From positions 186,001 through 250,000 of the forward strand of contig JAEUGX010000033.1 in the NCBI GenBank assembly GCA_016795545.1: a DNA stretch of 64,000 bases, read 5' to 3'. Positions 25,548 to 34,217 of this stretch are shown in pieces. How positions within the stretch are numbered: position 1 is the stretch's first letter; every line of letters begins with the position of its first letter. Both the position numbers and the translations under genes were made by a program. The stretch is from Opitutaceae bacterium (GTDB lineage Bacteria; Verrucomicrobiota; Verrucomicrobiia; Opitutales; Opitutaceae). Below the pieces are notes generated by a model that searched no databases, had not been told where the DNA came from, and saw nothing but the letters and a program-made list of their open reading frames with translations.

Positions 25548-25823
25548 TAAGGAAGAATCAAACTACCGCCCTTTGGCGGTCCAACGCACGAAATATTTTC
25601 CTGTCACCTTGAGGAACCACTGTGCGAGCCGGCCCTCGGTGCGCGGCCGAATAATCGCTTGCCTAAAACCGGTCCCGCGCCAGCCTCACGGCCGTTGGGT
25701 TGGTTGTTTGTTAGATTCTATCGCTACGGAGAATTGTCAGGTGAGCGTTGGTGTTCAGTGATGATTTGAAATCCGAGTTTCGGGGACGGGCGGTAAGGCG
25801 ACAGCATCAGCTCTCATCAACAC

Positions 25824-26243
25824 ATGTCAGATAACAGCAAGCTCTACGTGGGGAACCTTCCCTTCGCCAGCACTGCCCAGGACCTCGAGGCCCTGTTCGG
25901 CCAGGTTGGCACCGTCAGCGTCGTCGAGATCATCTTCGACAAGTTCACCGGCCGCTCGCGCGGTTTCGCGTTCGTCACGATGTCGAGCCCTGAGGAGGCC
26001 CAGAAGGGCGTCGATAAGTTTCACGGCTACGAGCTGGAAGGCCGCGCCCTGGCGGTGAACATCGCGCGTCCGCGCGAGGAGCGCCCGCCCCGGTCGTTCG
26101 GCGGTGGTGGCGGCGGCGAGCGCCGCGGCGGCTTCGGCGGCGGACGGGGTGGCGGCGGCGGCTACCGCGGCGGACGCGGGGGCGGCGGCGGCTATCGCGG
26201 CGACCGCGGGGGCGATCGGGGCGGCGGCTACGGTCGCGAGTAA
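25824..26243 (+). CDS. Glycine-rich RRM RNA-binding protein
   Basis: A 139-residue protein with one N-terminal RRM (about 5-82) showing RNP2 LYVGNL (7-12) and RNP1 RGFAFVTM (46-53). A Gly/Arg/Tyr-rich tail follows (91-139), made of imperfect repeats such as [11 protein letters not shown]. The layout matches cyanobacterial and plant cold-inducible glycine-rich RNA-binding proteins, which act as RNA chaperones in the cytoplasm. RGG/RGY tails bind RNA and can drive condensation. The gene has a long upstream gap and a strong terminator, so it is probably a single, highly expressed unit. No clear promoter could be fixed in 25548-25823. Confidence 0.92.
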   Translation: MSDNSKLYVGNLPFASTAQDLEALFGQVGTVSVVEIIFDKFTGRSRGFAFVTMSSPEEAQKGVDKFHGYELEGRALAVNIARPREERPPRSFGGGGGGERRGGFGGGRGGGGGYRGGRGGGGGYRGDRGGDRGGGYGRE

Positions 26244-26268
26244 GCCTGCTCCCCAGTCAATCCTTTCG

Positions 26269-26299
26269 AGGCCGGACCCGCGTCCGGCCTTTCTTTTTT
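26269..26299 (+). terminator. Rho-independent terminator of the RRM gene
   Basis: A 9-bp stem AGGCCGGAC / GTCCGGCCT with a CCGC loop is followed by TTCTTTTTT. It lies 25 bases after the stop of the RRM gene and just before the end of the convergent mgtE gene. Confidence 0.9.
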
Positions 26300-26314
26300 G
26301 CCCGGAACCGGCCG

Positions 26315-27700
26315 CTACAGCAGCGTGCCCTCCAGGAGGTAGAGCGCCACCGTGAAGTAGATCACCAAACCGGTCACGTCCACCAGCGTCGCCACGAACG
26401 GCGCGCTCGACACCGCGGGATCGAAGCCCAGGCGCTTCAGCAGCAGCGGCAGCATCGAGCCGGTCAGCGTGCCCCACAGCACGACGCCCAGCAGCGACGC
26501 CCCCACCGTGGCCGCCACCAGCAGGTAGTGCTCCCCGTAGAGGTCGGTGAACTGCGCCCACAGCACGACGCGCAGGAAACCGATCGCGCCGAGGATGCTC
26601 CCGAGGATCAGGCCCGCGGCCACTTCCCGCCGCATGACCCGCCACCAGTCGCGGAGCCGGAATTCGCCGAGCGCGAGCGCCCGGATGACCAGCGAAGCCG
26701 CCTGCGAGCCGGCGTTGCCGCCCGAGCTGATGATCAGCGGCACGAACAGCGCCAGCACCACCGCGCGCGCGATCTCGTCCTCGAAATACGCCATCGCCGT
26801 CGCCGTCAGCATCTCGCCCAGGAACAGCACCACCAGCCAGCCGGCGCGCTTCTGCACCATCCGTCCCAGGGCGATGGTGGTGTAGGGTTCGTCCAGCGCC
26901 TCGCTGCCGCCGAGCTTCTGGATGTCCTCGGTCGCCTCCTCCGCGGCGACGTCGAGCATGTCGTCGGCCGTCACGATGCCGATCAGCCGGCCGTCGGCGT
27001 TCGTCACCGGCAGCGCCACGCGGTCGTACTGGCGGAACACCTGCAGCGCCTTCTCCCGGTCGTCCGTCGGCGCCAGCGTCGCGTAGTTGCCGTCCATCAG
27101 CGAACCGACCTTCGTCTCCGGGTCCGACAGCAGGAAGCGCCGCACCCGGATGTCGTCCAGCAGGAGGCCGGCCTCGTCGGTCGCGTAGACGATGTTCAGC
27201 GTCTCCCGGTCGAAGCCGTGCTCCCGGATGTAGTCGAGCGCCTGCCGCACGGTCCAGTCCGGGCGCACCGCGACATAGTCGAGCGTCATCATCCGGCCCA
27301 CGCTGTGCGGCGGGTAGGCCAGCAGGTCCTGCGCGATCTTGCGCTCCTCCGGGCTCAGCAGGCTCAGCATCTGCATCGCCACGTCCAGCGGCAGGTCGTT
27401 CAGGAACGCCGTGCGGTCGTCGGGCGGGAGTTCGTTGAGCAGTTCCGCCGCCTGCGCCTGCGTGAGCGCCTTGAGGAGCCGGCGCTTGGCCCCCGGCTCG
27501 AGGTAGGCGAACACCGCCGCGGCCAGCTCCTTGTCGGCGCTGCGGAACAGCTGCGCCAGCTCCCCCACCGGCAGCTCCGCCAGGATCGGCGCGACGTCCG
27601 CCGCCAGCCACGGCGCCAGCTTCCGCTTCAGCGCCGCCGTGTCCCGGTTCGCCAGGAGGGCGGAGACCTCCGCCCGGAATGTGCCGGCCTGCACCGCCAT
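26315..27700 (-). CDS. mgtE: Magnesium transporter MgtE
   Basis: A 461-residue Mg2+ channel. The N-terminal helical MgtE_N domain (about 10-130) holds repeats such as LLNELPPDDRTAFLNDLPLD. A CBS-domain pair follows (about 140-265: GRMMTLDYVAVRPDWTVRQA, VGSLMDGNYATLAP), then five membrane helices. PLIISSGGNAGSQAASLVIR and the final FVATLVDVTGLVIYF are the conserved pore signatures, with the pore aspartate in LVDVTG. The CBS domains are known to close the channel when cytosolic Mg2+ is high. Length is as usual for the family. It stands alone. Confidence 0.93.
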   Translation of the reverse strand: MAVQAGTFRAEVSALLANRDTAALKRKLAPWLAADVAPILAELPVGELAQLFRSADKELAAAVFAYLEPGAKRRLLKALTQAQAAELLNELPPDDRTAFLNDLPLDVAMQMLSLLSPEERKIAQDLLAYPPHSVGRMMTLDYVAVRPDWTVRQALDYIREHGFDRETLNIVYATDEAGLLLDDIRVRRFLLSDPETKVGSLMDGNYATLAPTDDREKALQVFRQYDRVALPVTNADGRLIGIVTADDMLDVAAEEATEDIQKLGGSEALDEPYTTIALGRMVQKRAGWLVVLFLGEMLTATAMAYFEDEIARAVVLALFVPLIISSGGNAGSQAASLVIRALALGEFRLRDWWRVMRREVAAGLILGSILGAIGFLRVVLWAQFTDLYGEHYLLVAATVGASLLGVVLWGTLTGSMLPLLLKRLGFDPAVSSAPFVATLVDVTGLVIYFTVALYLLEGTLL

Positions 27701-27839
27701 ACCCGCGCCTCAGCCCGGCCCCCTCCGGCCGCCGCCGCCTTGCGACGGTTCTATTCCGGGTGGCCGTGGCTGCTCGAACATCACCCCTTCATGCCTTCCC
27801 GACCGGCCCGTGGCAATCCACTCCCGCGAGATACCGGAC

Positions 27840-27870
27840 TTGACACTGGAAACTCCAAACACTTTATAAG
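27840..27870 (+). promoter_or_regulatory. Promoter of the TetR-led efflux operon
   Basis: TTGACA (27840-27845, consensus -35) and TATAAG (27865-27870, 5/6 to -10) are 19 bases apart. A start about 7 bases after the -10 would fall on or next to the ATG at 27877, so the TetR message may be leaderless. No Shine-Dalgarno is visible before the ATG. Confidence 0.65.
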
Positions 27871-27875
27871 TTTCC
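27848..27875. promoter_or_regulatory. Candidate TetR operator (28-bp dyad)
   Basis: An inverted repeat GGAAACT - 14 bases - AGTTTCC covers the spacer and -10 of the promoter and ends two bases before the TetR start codon. Its size and place are typical of autoregulatory TetR operators. Binding here would block RNA polymerase and repress the whole operon. Confidence 0.6.
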
Positions 27876-27876
27876 T

Positions 27877-28518
27877 ATGCCCAATACCCTTTCGCCGCCC
27901 ACCGCCGCCGATCACCCGGCGGTGCCGCGCATCCTGGCGCAGGCGCGGGCGCACTTTTTCGTGCATGGCTACAGTGCTTTCACGATGGACGACCTGGCGG
28001 CCGAGCTGGGGATGAGCAAGAAGACGCTCTACGTGCATTTTGCGGGCAAGGACGAGATCATCGGCGCCGTGCTCGACGCCCTGGCGGCCGAGATCCGGGC
28101 CGAGGCCGACGCCCTGCTGCACCACCGCCGGCTCAACTTCGCCGAGAAGCTGCGCGGCTTCGCGGAGGGCATGATCCAGCGCCTGGCGCTGCTCAGCCCG
28201 CGCACGGTCCGCGACCTGCAGCGCTACGCGCCGGCGCTCTTCCAGCGGGTGAACGACCTGCGCGAGCGGAACATCCCCTACATCTTCGGCCGTTTCATCG
28301 AGGAAGGCCAGCTGGCGGGCATGGTGCGGGCCGACCTCGACGCCGCGTTCGCCGTGTCGTTTTTTCTCCAGGCCATGCACGGCCTCCTGCAGCCGTCCGC
28401 GCTCGACCGCCTGCAGCTCTCGCCGCGCGACGTGCTGCCGCGGGCGATCGACCTCTTCTTCAGCGGGCTCCTCACGCCCGCCGGACGCAAGGAACATGAA
28501 AAACTATTCCCCCGCTAA
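27877..28518 (+). CDS. TetR-family transcriptional regulator
   Basis: A 213-residue repressor. The N-terminal TetR helix-turn-helix (about 16-63) is clear: ARAHFFVHGYSAFTMDDLAA followed by ELGMSKKTLYVHFAGKDEII. The C-terminal ligand domain is divergent. It opens an operon with an HlyD-type lipoprotein (23-base overlap), an ABC ATPase and an ABC-2 permease, so it most likely senses a toxic compound and controls its efflux. A dyad just before the start codon suggests autoregulation. The ATG at 27877 is the only sensible start. Confidence 0.92.
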   Translation: MPNTLSPPTAADHPAVPRILAQARAHFFVHGYSAFTMDDLAAELGMSKKTLYVHFAGKDEIIGAVLDALAAEIRAEADALLHHRRLNFAEKLRGFAEGMIQRLALLSPRTVRDLQRYAPALFQRVNDLRERNIPYIFGRFIEEGQLAGMVRADLDAAFAVSFFLQAMHGLLQPSALDRLQLSPRDVLPRAIDLFFSGLLTPAGRKEHEKLFPR

Positions 28519-29464
28519 GTCCGGGCTGGCGGCGCTCGCCGCCGCCCTGGCGCTCGCCGGCTGCTCGCGGCCGGCCGACTCCTCGTACCAGGGCTACCTC
28601 GAGGGCGAATTCGTCTACGTCGCCTCCCCCCTCGGCGGTCTCGTGGAGCGGCTGCACGTGGCCCGCGGCGCCCGCGTCGAGGCGGGCGCCCCGCTCTTCA
28701 CCCTCGAACAGAGCGCGGAGCTGTCCTCCATGCGCGAGGCGGCCGAGCGCGTCCGCCAGGCGCAGGCGCGCCTGGCCGACCTGCAGAAGGGCCAGCGCCC
28801 GAGCGAACTGGCCGCCCTCGAGGCCCGGCTCGGCCAGGCCCGCACCGCCGCGGAGCTGTCCAGCCGCGAGCTGGACCGCGCGCGCCGGCTGCACGACACG
28901 CAGGTGCTTTCCGACGACGACTTCGACCGCATCCGCCTCGGGCACGAGGCCGACACGAAGCTCGTCGCCGAGCTCTCGGCCCAGCTGGCCACGGCGCAGC
29001 TGGGCGGACGCCCCGACGCCGTCACCGCCGCCGAGGCCGAGACCGCCGCCGCCCAGGCCGCCCTCGACCGCGCGGGCTGGAGCGTCGCCCAGAAGACCCG
29101 CACCGCCCCTCGGGACGCGCTCGTCTACGACACCCTCTTCCGCGAGGGCGAGTTCGCCGCGGCCGGCACCCCGGTGGTCAGCCTCCTGCCGCCCGAGAAC
29201 ATCAAGGTCCGCTTCTTCGTGCCCGAGGCCGGGCTCTCCGGGCTGAAGGCCGGCGACACCGTGCAGGTAACGCTGTCGGGCCGCCCGACCCCGCTCGAAG
29301 CCCGGATCAGCTACCTCTCCCCCCGGCCCGAATACACCCCGCCCGTCCTCTACAACCGCCAGAACCGCGCCAAGCTGGTGTTCATGGTCGAGGCCACCTT
29401 CGCTCCCGCCGCCGCCCGCGACCTGCATCCCGGCCAGCCGGTCGACGTGGCCCGGAAGCCCTGA
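28496..29464 (+). CDS. HlyD-family membrane-fusion lipoprotein
   Basis: A 322-residue periplasmic adaptor with a lipoprotein signal (lipobox LALAGC, Cys23). The lipoyl half-motif region has VASPLGGLVERLHVARGARV. A long coiled-coil hairpin (about 75-200) is rich in Ala/Glu/Arg, and a beta-barrel part near 215-300 includes VRFFVPEAGLSGLKAGDTVQ. It resembles YbhG/YhiI adaptors that join ABC-2 exporters to an outer-membrane channel. The first 23 bases overlap the TetR gene, so translation is coupled. No TolC-like gene is present in the window. Confidence 0.88.
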   Translation: MKNYSPAKSGLAALAAALALAGCSRPADSSYQGYLEGEFVYVASPLGGLVERLHVARGARVEAGAPLFTLEQSAELSSMREAAERVRQAQARLADLQKGQRPSELAALEARLGQARTAAELSSRELDRARRLHDTQVLSDDDFDRIRLGHEADTKLVAELSAQLATAQLGGRPDAVTAAEAETAAAQAALDRAGWSVAQKTRTAPRDALVYDTLFREGEFAAAGTPVVSLLPPENIKVRFFVPEAGLSGLKAGDTVQVTLSGRPTPLEARISYLSPRPEYTPPVLYNRQNRAKLVFMVEATFAPAAARDLHPGQPVDVARKP

Positions 29465-29486
29465 CGCGCCTCCCGCCCGGCCGCCC

Positions 29487-30410
29487 ATGTCCGCCCCGCT
29501 CGCCATCGACGTCTCCGGCGTGACCAAGCGCTTCGGCGCCAAGACCGTCGTCAACGCCGTCGACCTCCAGGTCCGGCGCGGCGAGATCTACGGCTTCCTG
29601 GGCCCCAACGGTTCCGGCAAGACGACGTTCATCCGCATGCTCTGCGGACTGCTGACTCCCGACGCCGGCAGCGGCACCTGCCTCGGCTACGACGTCCGCA
29701 CCCAGCAGGCCGAGATCAAGCGGCACGTCGGCTACATGACGCAGCGGTTCAGCTTCTACGAGGACCTAAGCATACGGGAGAACCTCGACTTCATTGCGCG
29801 GATCTACGACGTCCCGGAGCGCGCCGACGCCGTGCAGCGCAGCCTGAAACGCCTCGGGCTGCAGAACCGCAGCCAGCAGCTGGCCGGCCAGCTGTCGGGC
29901 GGCTGGAAGCAACGGCTCGCCCTGGCGGCGTGCCTCATCCACTCACCCCAGCTCCTCCTGCTCGACGAGCCGACGGCCGGCGTGGACCCGAAGGCGCGGC
30001 GCGAGTTCTGGGACGAGGTGCACCGCCTCGCCGCCGACGGGCTGACGGTGCTCATCACCACCCATTACATGGACGAAGCCGAGCGCTGTCACCGGCTCGC
30101 CTACCTCGCCTACGGCACCATGCTCACCCACGGCACGCTCGACGAGGTGCTCGACGCCGCACGGCTGACGACCTGGCGCGTCACGGGCCCCGACCTGCGC
30201 AGCCTCGCCGGCGCCCTGCGCGGCCGGCCGGGCGTCGAGCAGGTCGTCGCCTTCGGGCTCACCCTCCACGTGAGCGGCCGGGATGCCGCGCAGCTCGCGG
30301 CCACCCTCGCGGCCATGCGCGACTCCCGCCACGAGTGGCAGCAGATCCGGGCCGGGCTGGAGGACGTGTTCATCAGCCTGATGAACACGGCCAAGGACAA
30401 CTTCGCCTGA
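29487..30410 (+). CDS. ABC-2 exporter ATP-binding protein (YbhF-like, single NBD)
   Basis: A 307-residue ATPase: Walker A GPNGSGKTT, Q-loop YMTQRFSFYEDLSI, signature LSGGWKQRLALA, Walker B LLLLDEPTAGVDP and H-loop ITTHYMDEAERC. The signature has Trp after LSGG, the form seen in YbhF/YhiH-type drug or antibiotic exporters. The C-terminal ~80 residues are the usual regulatory extension. It works with the permease 14 bases downstream and the adaptor upstream. Many relatives fuse two NBDs; this one has a single NBD and would homodimerise. Confidence 0.9.
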   Translation: MSAPLAIDVSGVTKRFGAKTVVNAVDLQVRRGEIYGFLGPNGSGKTTFIRMLCGLLTPDAGSGTCLGYDVRTQQAEIKRHVGYMTQRFSFYEDLSIRENLDFIARIYDVPERADAVQRSLKRLGLQNRSQQLAGQLSGGWKQRLALAACLIHSPQLLLLDEPTAGVDPKARREFWDEVHRLAADGLTVLITTHYMDEAERCHRLAYLAYGTMLTHGTLDEVLDAARLTTWRVTGPDLRSLAGALRGRPGVEQVVAFGLTLHVSGRDAAQLAATLAAMRDSRHEWQQIRAGLEDVFISLMNTAKDNFA

Positions 30411-30424
30411 GCGGCCGCCCTGCC

Positions 30425-31558
30425 ATGCCCCGCTTCGCTTTCCACCGCTTCTGGGCCATCGTGCTCAAGGAGTTCATCCAGATGCGACGGGACCGCATGA
30501 CCTTCGGCATGATGGTCGGCATCCCGCTGATGCAGCTCATGCTGTTCGGGTTCGCGATCAATTCCGACCCGAAGCACCTGCCCGCGGCCATCCGCGCCGC
30601 CGACCAGGGGCCGTTCGCCCGCACGCTGGTGGCCGCGCTGCGGCACAGCGACTACTTCACCCTGGTACGCGAGACCGCGAGCGAAGAGGAGGCGCGCCGC
30701 CTGCTCCAGCTCGGCGACGTCCAGTTCGTCATCAACATCCCGGAGGACTTCTCGCGCCGCCTCCTGCGCGGCGAACGGCCGACGGTGCTGGTGGAGGCCG
30801 ATGCCTCCGACCCGGCCGCGACGGGCCCGGCGCTGGCGGCGGTCGCCGCGCTCGCCGACACCGTCTTCGACCGCGACCTGCCCGGCCCGCTGCGCGGGCT
30901 GCACGCCCGGCCAGGGCCGGTCGACTTCCAGATCCACCGGCACTACAACCCGGAGAACATCACGCAGTACAACGTCGTGCCCGGCCTCATGGGTGTGGTG
31001 CTGACCATGACGATGGTCGTCATCACCGCGCTGGCCATCACCCGGGAGCGGGAACGCGGCACGATGGAGAACCTGCTCGCCACCCCGGTACGGCCGATCG
31101 AGGTTATGATCGGGAAGATCCTGCCTTACATCGCCGTGGGCTACATCCAGGTGACGCTCATCCTGATCGCCGCCCGGTACGTGTTCGACGTGCCGATGAC
31201 GGGCAGCCTGGTGCTGCTCTACGCCGTCGCCCTGCTCTTCATCGCCGCCAACCTGTCGGTCGGGATCACGTTCTCCACGCTGGCCGCCAACCAGCTCCAG
31301 GCGATGCAGATGGCGTTCTTCTTCTTCCTGCCCTCGATCCTGCTCTCGGGCTTCATGTTTCCCTTCCGCGGCATGCCCGAGTGGGCGCAGTGGATCGGCA
31401 GCTGCCTGCCGCTCACCCACTTCCTGCGCATCGTCCGCGGCATCCTGCTCAAGGGCAACGGACTCCTCGAGATCGCGCCGGAGATCTGGCCGCTGCTGCT
31501 GTTCGTCGCGGCCGCCATGACCGTCGGCGTCAAACGCTACCGTCAAACCCTGGACTGA
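30425..31558 (+). CDS. ABC-2 type permease (YbhR/YhhJ-like)
   Basis: A 377-residue membrane protein: one N-terminal helix (about 22-42), a large periplasmic loop (about 45-175), then five helices. Family marks are VLKEFIQMRRDRMTFGMMVG at the start, ITRERERGTMENLLATPVRP in the cytoplasmic loop and FPFRGMPEWAQWIGSCLPLT near the end. As the only permease of the operon it would homodimerise, unlike the ybhS/ybhR pair of E. coli. It probably exports a hydrophobic toxin or antibiotic. Last gene of the TetR operon. Confidence 0.9.
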   Translation: MPRFAFHRFWAIVLKEFIQMRRDRMTFGMMVGIPLMQLMLFGFAINSDPKHLPAAIRAADQGPFARTLVAALRHSDYFTLVRETASEEEARRLLQLGDVQFVINIPEDFSRRLLRGERPTVLVEADASDPAATGPALAAVAALADTVFDRDLPGPLRGLHARPGPVDFQIHRHYNPENITQYNVVPGLMGVVLTMTMVVITALAITRERERGTMENLLATPVRPIEVMIGKILPYIAVGYIQVTLILIAARYVFDVPMTGSLVLLYAVALLFIAANLSVGITFSTLAANQLQAMQMAFFFFLPSILLSGFMFPFRGMPEWAQWIGSCLPLTHFLRIVRGILLKGNGLLEIAPEIWPLLLFVAAAMTVGVKRYRQTLD

Positions 31559-31613
31559 ACCGGGGCCGCCGGGCATCCTCCCGCTCGCGGCTCCGGCAGG
31601 GACCGGACGCGGC

Positions 31614-32867
31614 TCACTCCTTGCCGGGCAGGTGCACCGTGTGCGTCGGGAACGCAAACTCCAGTCCGCGGGCCTCGACGGCGCGCATGATCGCCAGGTT
31701 GATCCGCTGGCGCAGCGCCATGTGCCGGGCGAAGTCGGGATTTTTCGTCACGTACGCGATCCAGATGTCGAGCGAGGACTGGTTGAAGTCGCGGAAATAC
31801 ACCTGCGTGTCGGCCGGGCTGACGTCGGTCTCGGCGTTGATGAGCTCGCGGATCTCCGCCACCAGCGCCTCCAGCTGGTCGGGCTTCGTGTCGTAGGTGA
31901 GCCCGACCACGTGCTCGACGCGCCGGCCGGTGAAGCGGGAGAGGTTGACGATGCTCTCGTTCGCCACCGTCCGGTTCGGGATGACCACCAGCGACCGGTC
32001 GGGCAGCCGGATCTTGGTCGACCGCAGCCCGATGTCCTCGACCGTGCCGGCGTTGGTGCCGATCCGGATGGCCTCGCCGACCTTGAAGGGCTGGTCGATG
32101 GCCACGACGACGGAGCCGAAGAGGTTGGCGATGGTGTCCTGCGCGGCCAGGGCGAAGGCCAGGCCGCCGATGCCGAGGGCGCCGAGCGCGGCCTTCACGT
32201 CGGCCCCGAGGCTCTGGGCGATCATCAGCACGCCGAAGACGAAGACGATGGCGAACAGCGTCTTCTTGATCCACGGCATGAACGGGGCCACGCCCAGCCG
32301 CCTCTCCCCCGCGACCTCCGAGAGGTGGTCGAGCACGGTGTTGAACGCGCGGAGGAATCCCCAGAAAAGCACCAGCGAGAACGCCATGGTGGCGGCGAAG
32401 CCGACGGTGCGGTCGGTCGCCGCGGAAAGCTTGAGCACCTTGAGCGCGAGGACCGCGCCGGCGACGACGATCAGCGCCTTGACCGGCCCTTCGAGCGCGG
32501 GGAACAGCTTGTCGTCGAGCGTGGTCTCGGTGCGGGCCGCCATCTTCCGAAAGAAGCCGAAGATGAACGTGGTCACCACCCGGCGCAGCACGTAGGCGAT
32601 GAGGATGATCAGCAGCGCCACACAGTAGTGCGTCGCGGTGTTGCCGCTGGTCCGCACGTCGAAGATCGCCAGGATCTGGTCGACCAGGTGCTCCAGAAAA
32701 TCCGGGGTGCGCGGCGCCGCGTGGCCCGTGGCGACCGCCGCGGCGGCCGCCGTGGTCGGGTTGTTCGTGGCGGCCCCCGCAGCCGGGGCGCCGGCCGCCT
32801 CCTGCGCCCGCAGCAGGCCGGCGCTCAGGAGGAAGGCGGAGATAAGGATCGAGCGGAGCTTCGTCAT
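31614..32867 (-). CDS. MscS-family mechanosensitive channel
   Basis: A 417-residue channel. It has a signal peptide-like start (ending LLRAQ), an Ala-rich periplasmic stretch, several membrane helices, the pore helix (GALGIGGLAFALAAQDTIAN), then the beta domain (FKVGEAIRIG, VEDIGLRSTKIRLPDRSLVV, IPNRTVANESIVNLSR) and a C-terminal alpha/beta domain. The role is release of solutes on osmotic downshock. It is longer than E. coli MscS (286 aa), with extra N-terminal helices as in the YbdG/YnaI class. It stands alone, convergent with the efflux operon. Confidence 0.9.
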   Translation of the reverse strand: MTKLRSILISAFLLSAGLLRAQEAAGAPAAGAATNNPTTAAAAAVATGHAAPRTPDFLEHLVDQILAIFDVRTSGNTATHYCVALLIILIAYVLRRVVTTFIFGFFRKMAARTETTLDDKLFPALEGPVKALIVVAGAVLALKVLKLSAATDRTVGFAATMAFSLVLFWGFLRAFNTVLDHLSEVAGERRLGVAPFMPWIKKTLFAIVFVFGVLMIAQSLGADVKAALGALGIGGLAFALAAQDTIANLFGSVVVAIDQPFKVGEAIRIGTNAGTVEDIGLRSTKIRLPDRSLVVIPNRTVANESIVNLSRFTGRRVEHVVGLTYDTKPDQLEALVAEIRELINAETDVSPADTQVYFRDFNQSSLDIWIAYVTKNPDFARHMALRQRINLAIMRAVEARGLEFAFPTHTVHLPGKE

Positions 32868-33005
32868 GACACGGTGAACGCCCCTTTTGAAGTCCGGGGC
32901 CGGGCAAAGTCAAAGGTTTGCCGCCCGCCCAAACCCGGGTCCGGGGCATCCCGGACACTCCCCGCTTGCCCCGGACACGCCGGCTCGCCCAGACTCCGCG
33001 TCCTC

Positions 33006-33968
33006 ATGTCACCCCCTCTCGCGATGTTCAGCACGATGCCCTGGTGGGCCTGGGCCGGCTTCCTCGGCTTTGTCGGCCTCATGCTCGCCCTCGATCTGGG
33101 CGTATTCAACCGCAAGGCGCACGTCGTCTCGCTGAAGGAGGCCCTGGCCTGGTGCGCGGTGTGGTTCGGCCTGGCCATGGCCTTCAATCTCCTGATCGCC
33201 CTGAAGATGCCCGACACGGCGACGAGCAAGCCCGCCCTGGAATTCTTCACCGGCTACATCGTCGAGCTGTGCCTGAGCGTCGACAACGTCTTCGTCTTCA
33301 TCGTCATCTTCCAGTATTTCCGCGTCGACCCGAAGCACCAGCACCGCGTGCTGTTCTGGGGCATCCTCGGCGCCGTGGTGATGCGCGCGATCTTCATCTT
33401 CGCCGGCATCAGCCTGATCAACACCTTCCACTGGATCATCTACGTCTTCGGCGCCTTCCTCGTCTACACCGGCATCAAGCTGGCCCTGCCGAAGAAGGCG
33501 GACGGCTTTGAGCCGGAAAAGAATCCGGCGGTGAAGCTCGCCCGCAAGTTCATCCCGGTGACGAACCATTTCGAGGGCGGCAACTTCTTCACGATGGTCA
33601 ACGGCAAGCGCCACGCGACCCCGATGTTCCTCGTGCTCCTGATCGTCGAGACGACCGACGTGATGTTCGCCCTCGACTCGATCCCGGCGGTGATCGCCAT
33701 CACGCGCAACGAGTTCATCGTTTTCACGTCGAACATCTTCGCGATCCTCGGCCTCCGCTCCCTTTATTTCGCCGTCTCGGGCGTCATGCAGCTCTTCCGC
33801 TACCTGAACATCGGCCTGGCGGTCATCCTCTGCTTCGTCGGCGTCAAGATGCTCATCTCGAGCTGGGTGAAGGTCGAGATCCACATCTCGCTCGGCATCA
33901 TCGGGACCGTGCTCGCGACCGCGATCCTCGCCTCCGTCCTCATCCCGCAGGTCCGGAAGGAGAAATAG
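33006..33968 (+). CDS. TerC-family membrane protein (Alx-like)
   Basis: A 320-residue membrane protein with about nine helices. The diagnostic acidic pairs are present: ELCLSVDNVFVFIVIFQYF and VETTDVMFALDSIPAVIAIT, and also ALDLGVFNRKAHVVSLKEAL near the start. TerC/Alx proteins handle manganese export and metalation or stress at alkaline pH. No yybP-ykoY manganese riboswitch could be recognised in the 138 bases upstream, which hold only a 7-bp hairpin (GTCCGGG/CCCGGAC at 32939-32956). ATGs at 33024 and 33036 are alternative starts. A different TerC-type gene lies at 47994-48731. Confidence 0.88.
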   Translation: MSPPLAMFSTMPWWAWAGFLGFVGLMLALDLGVFNRKAHVVSLKEALAWCAVWFGLAMAFNLLIALKMPDTATSKPALEFFTGYIVELCLSVDNVFVFIVIFQYFRVDPKHQHRVLFWGILGAVVMRAIFIFAGISLINTFHWIIYVFGAFLVYTGIKLALPKKADGFEPEKNPAVKLARKFIPVTNHFEGGNFFTMVNGKRHATPMFLVLLIVETTDVMFALDSIPAVIAITRNEFIVFTSNIFAILGLRSLYFAVSGVMQLFRYLNIGLAVILCFVGVKMLISSWVKVEIHISLGIIGTVLATAILASVLIPQVRKEK

Positions 33969-34000
33969 GCCGGGCCCGCCGGCGACCCTTAAAAATAGAC

Positions 34001-34028
34001 CGCCGGGGCCGCTAAGCGGCTCCCGGCG
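34001..34028 (+). terminator. Hairpin terminator after terC
   Basis: A stem of 7 + 5 bp (CGCCGGG GCCGC, loop TAA, GCGGC, one bulged T, CCCGGCG) lies 32 bases after the TerC stop and is followed by ATTATTGT. The rest of the 249-base gap to the heat-shock genes shows only further hairpins (for example 34181-34197 and 34203-34216). Confidence 0.55.
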
Positions 34029-34130
34029 ATTATTGTCCGCGCGAGGCGAACTGGCCGCCGCCGACCTACCCCTAAGCCGACGGCCGCCGGGGTGAATCAA
34101 AGCTTGTTCCATGCCAAGCAGGCGACGTGC

Positions 34131-34168
34131 TGAAAGAAAACCGCCGGACACACCCGGTGTCCGGCGGT
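34131..34168 (-). terminator. Rho-independent terminator of the hsp20 pair
   Basis: On the minus strand a 12-bp perfect stem (ACCGCCGGACAC / GTGTCCGGCGGT, 5-base loop) is followed by TTTCTTTC. It lies about 50 bases after the stop of the second small heat-shock gene and ends that operon. Confidence 0.85.
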
Positions 34169-34217
34169 CGTACACACACACCCTGCCGACGGCAGGGGAA
34201 TCCCCCCTGGAGGGGGT

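Noticed and set aside
25695..25722. TTGGGT ... TCTATC as a promoter of the RRM gene
   Set aside because: Both boxes match poorly, and several equally weak pairs can be drawn in the same AT-richer gap.
32880..33005. Possible yybP-ykoY manganese riboswitch upstream of terC
   Set aside because: Only a simple 7-bp hairpin is present. The paired loops and conserved bases of that riboswitch were not seen.
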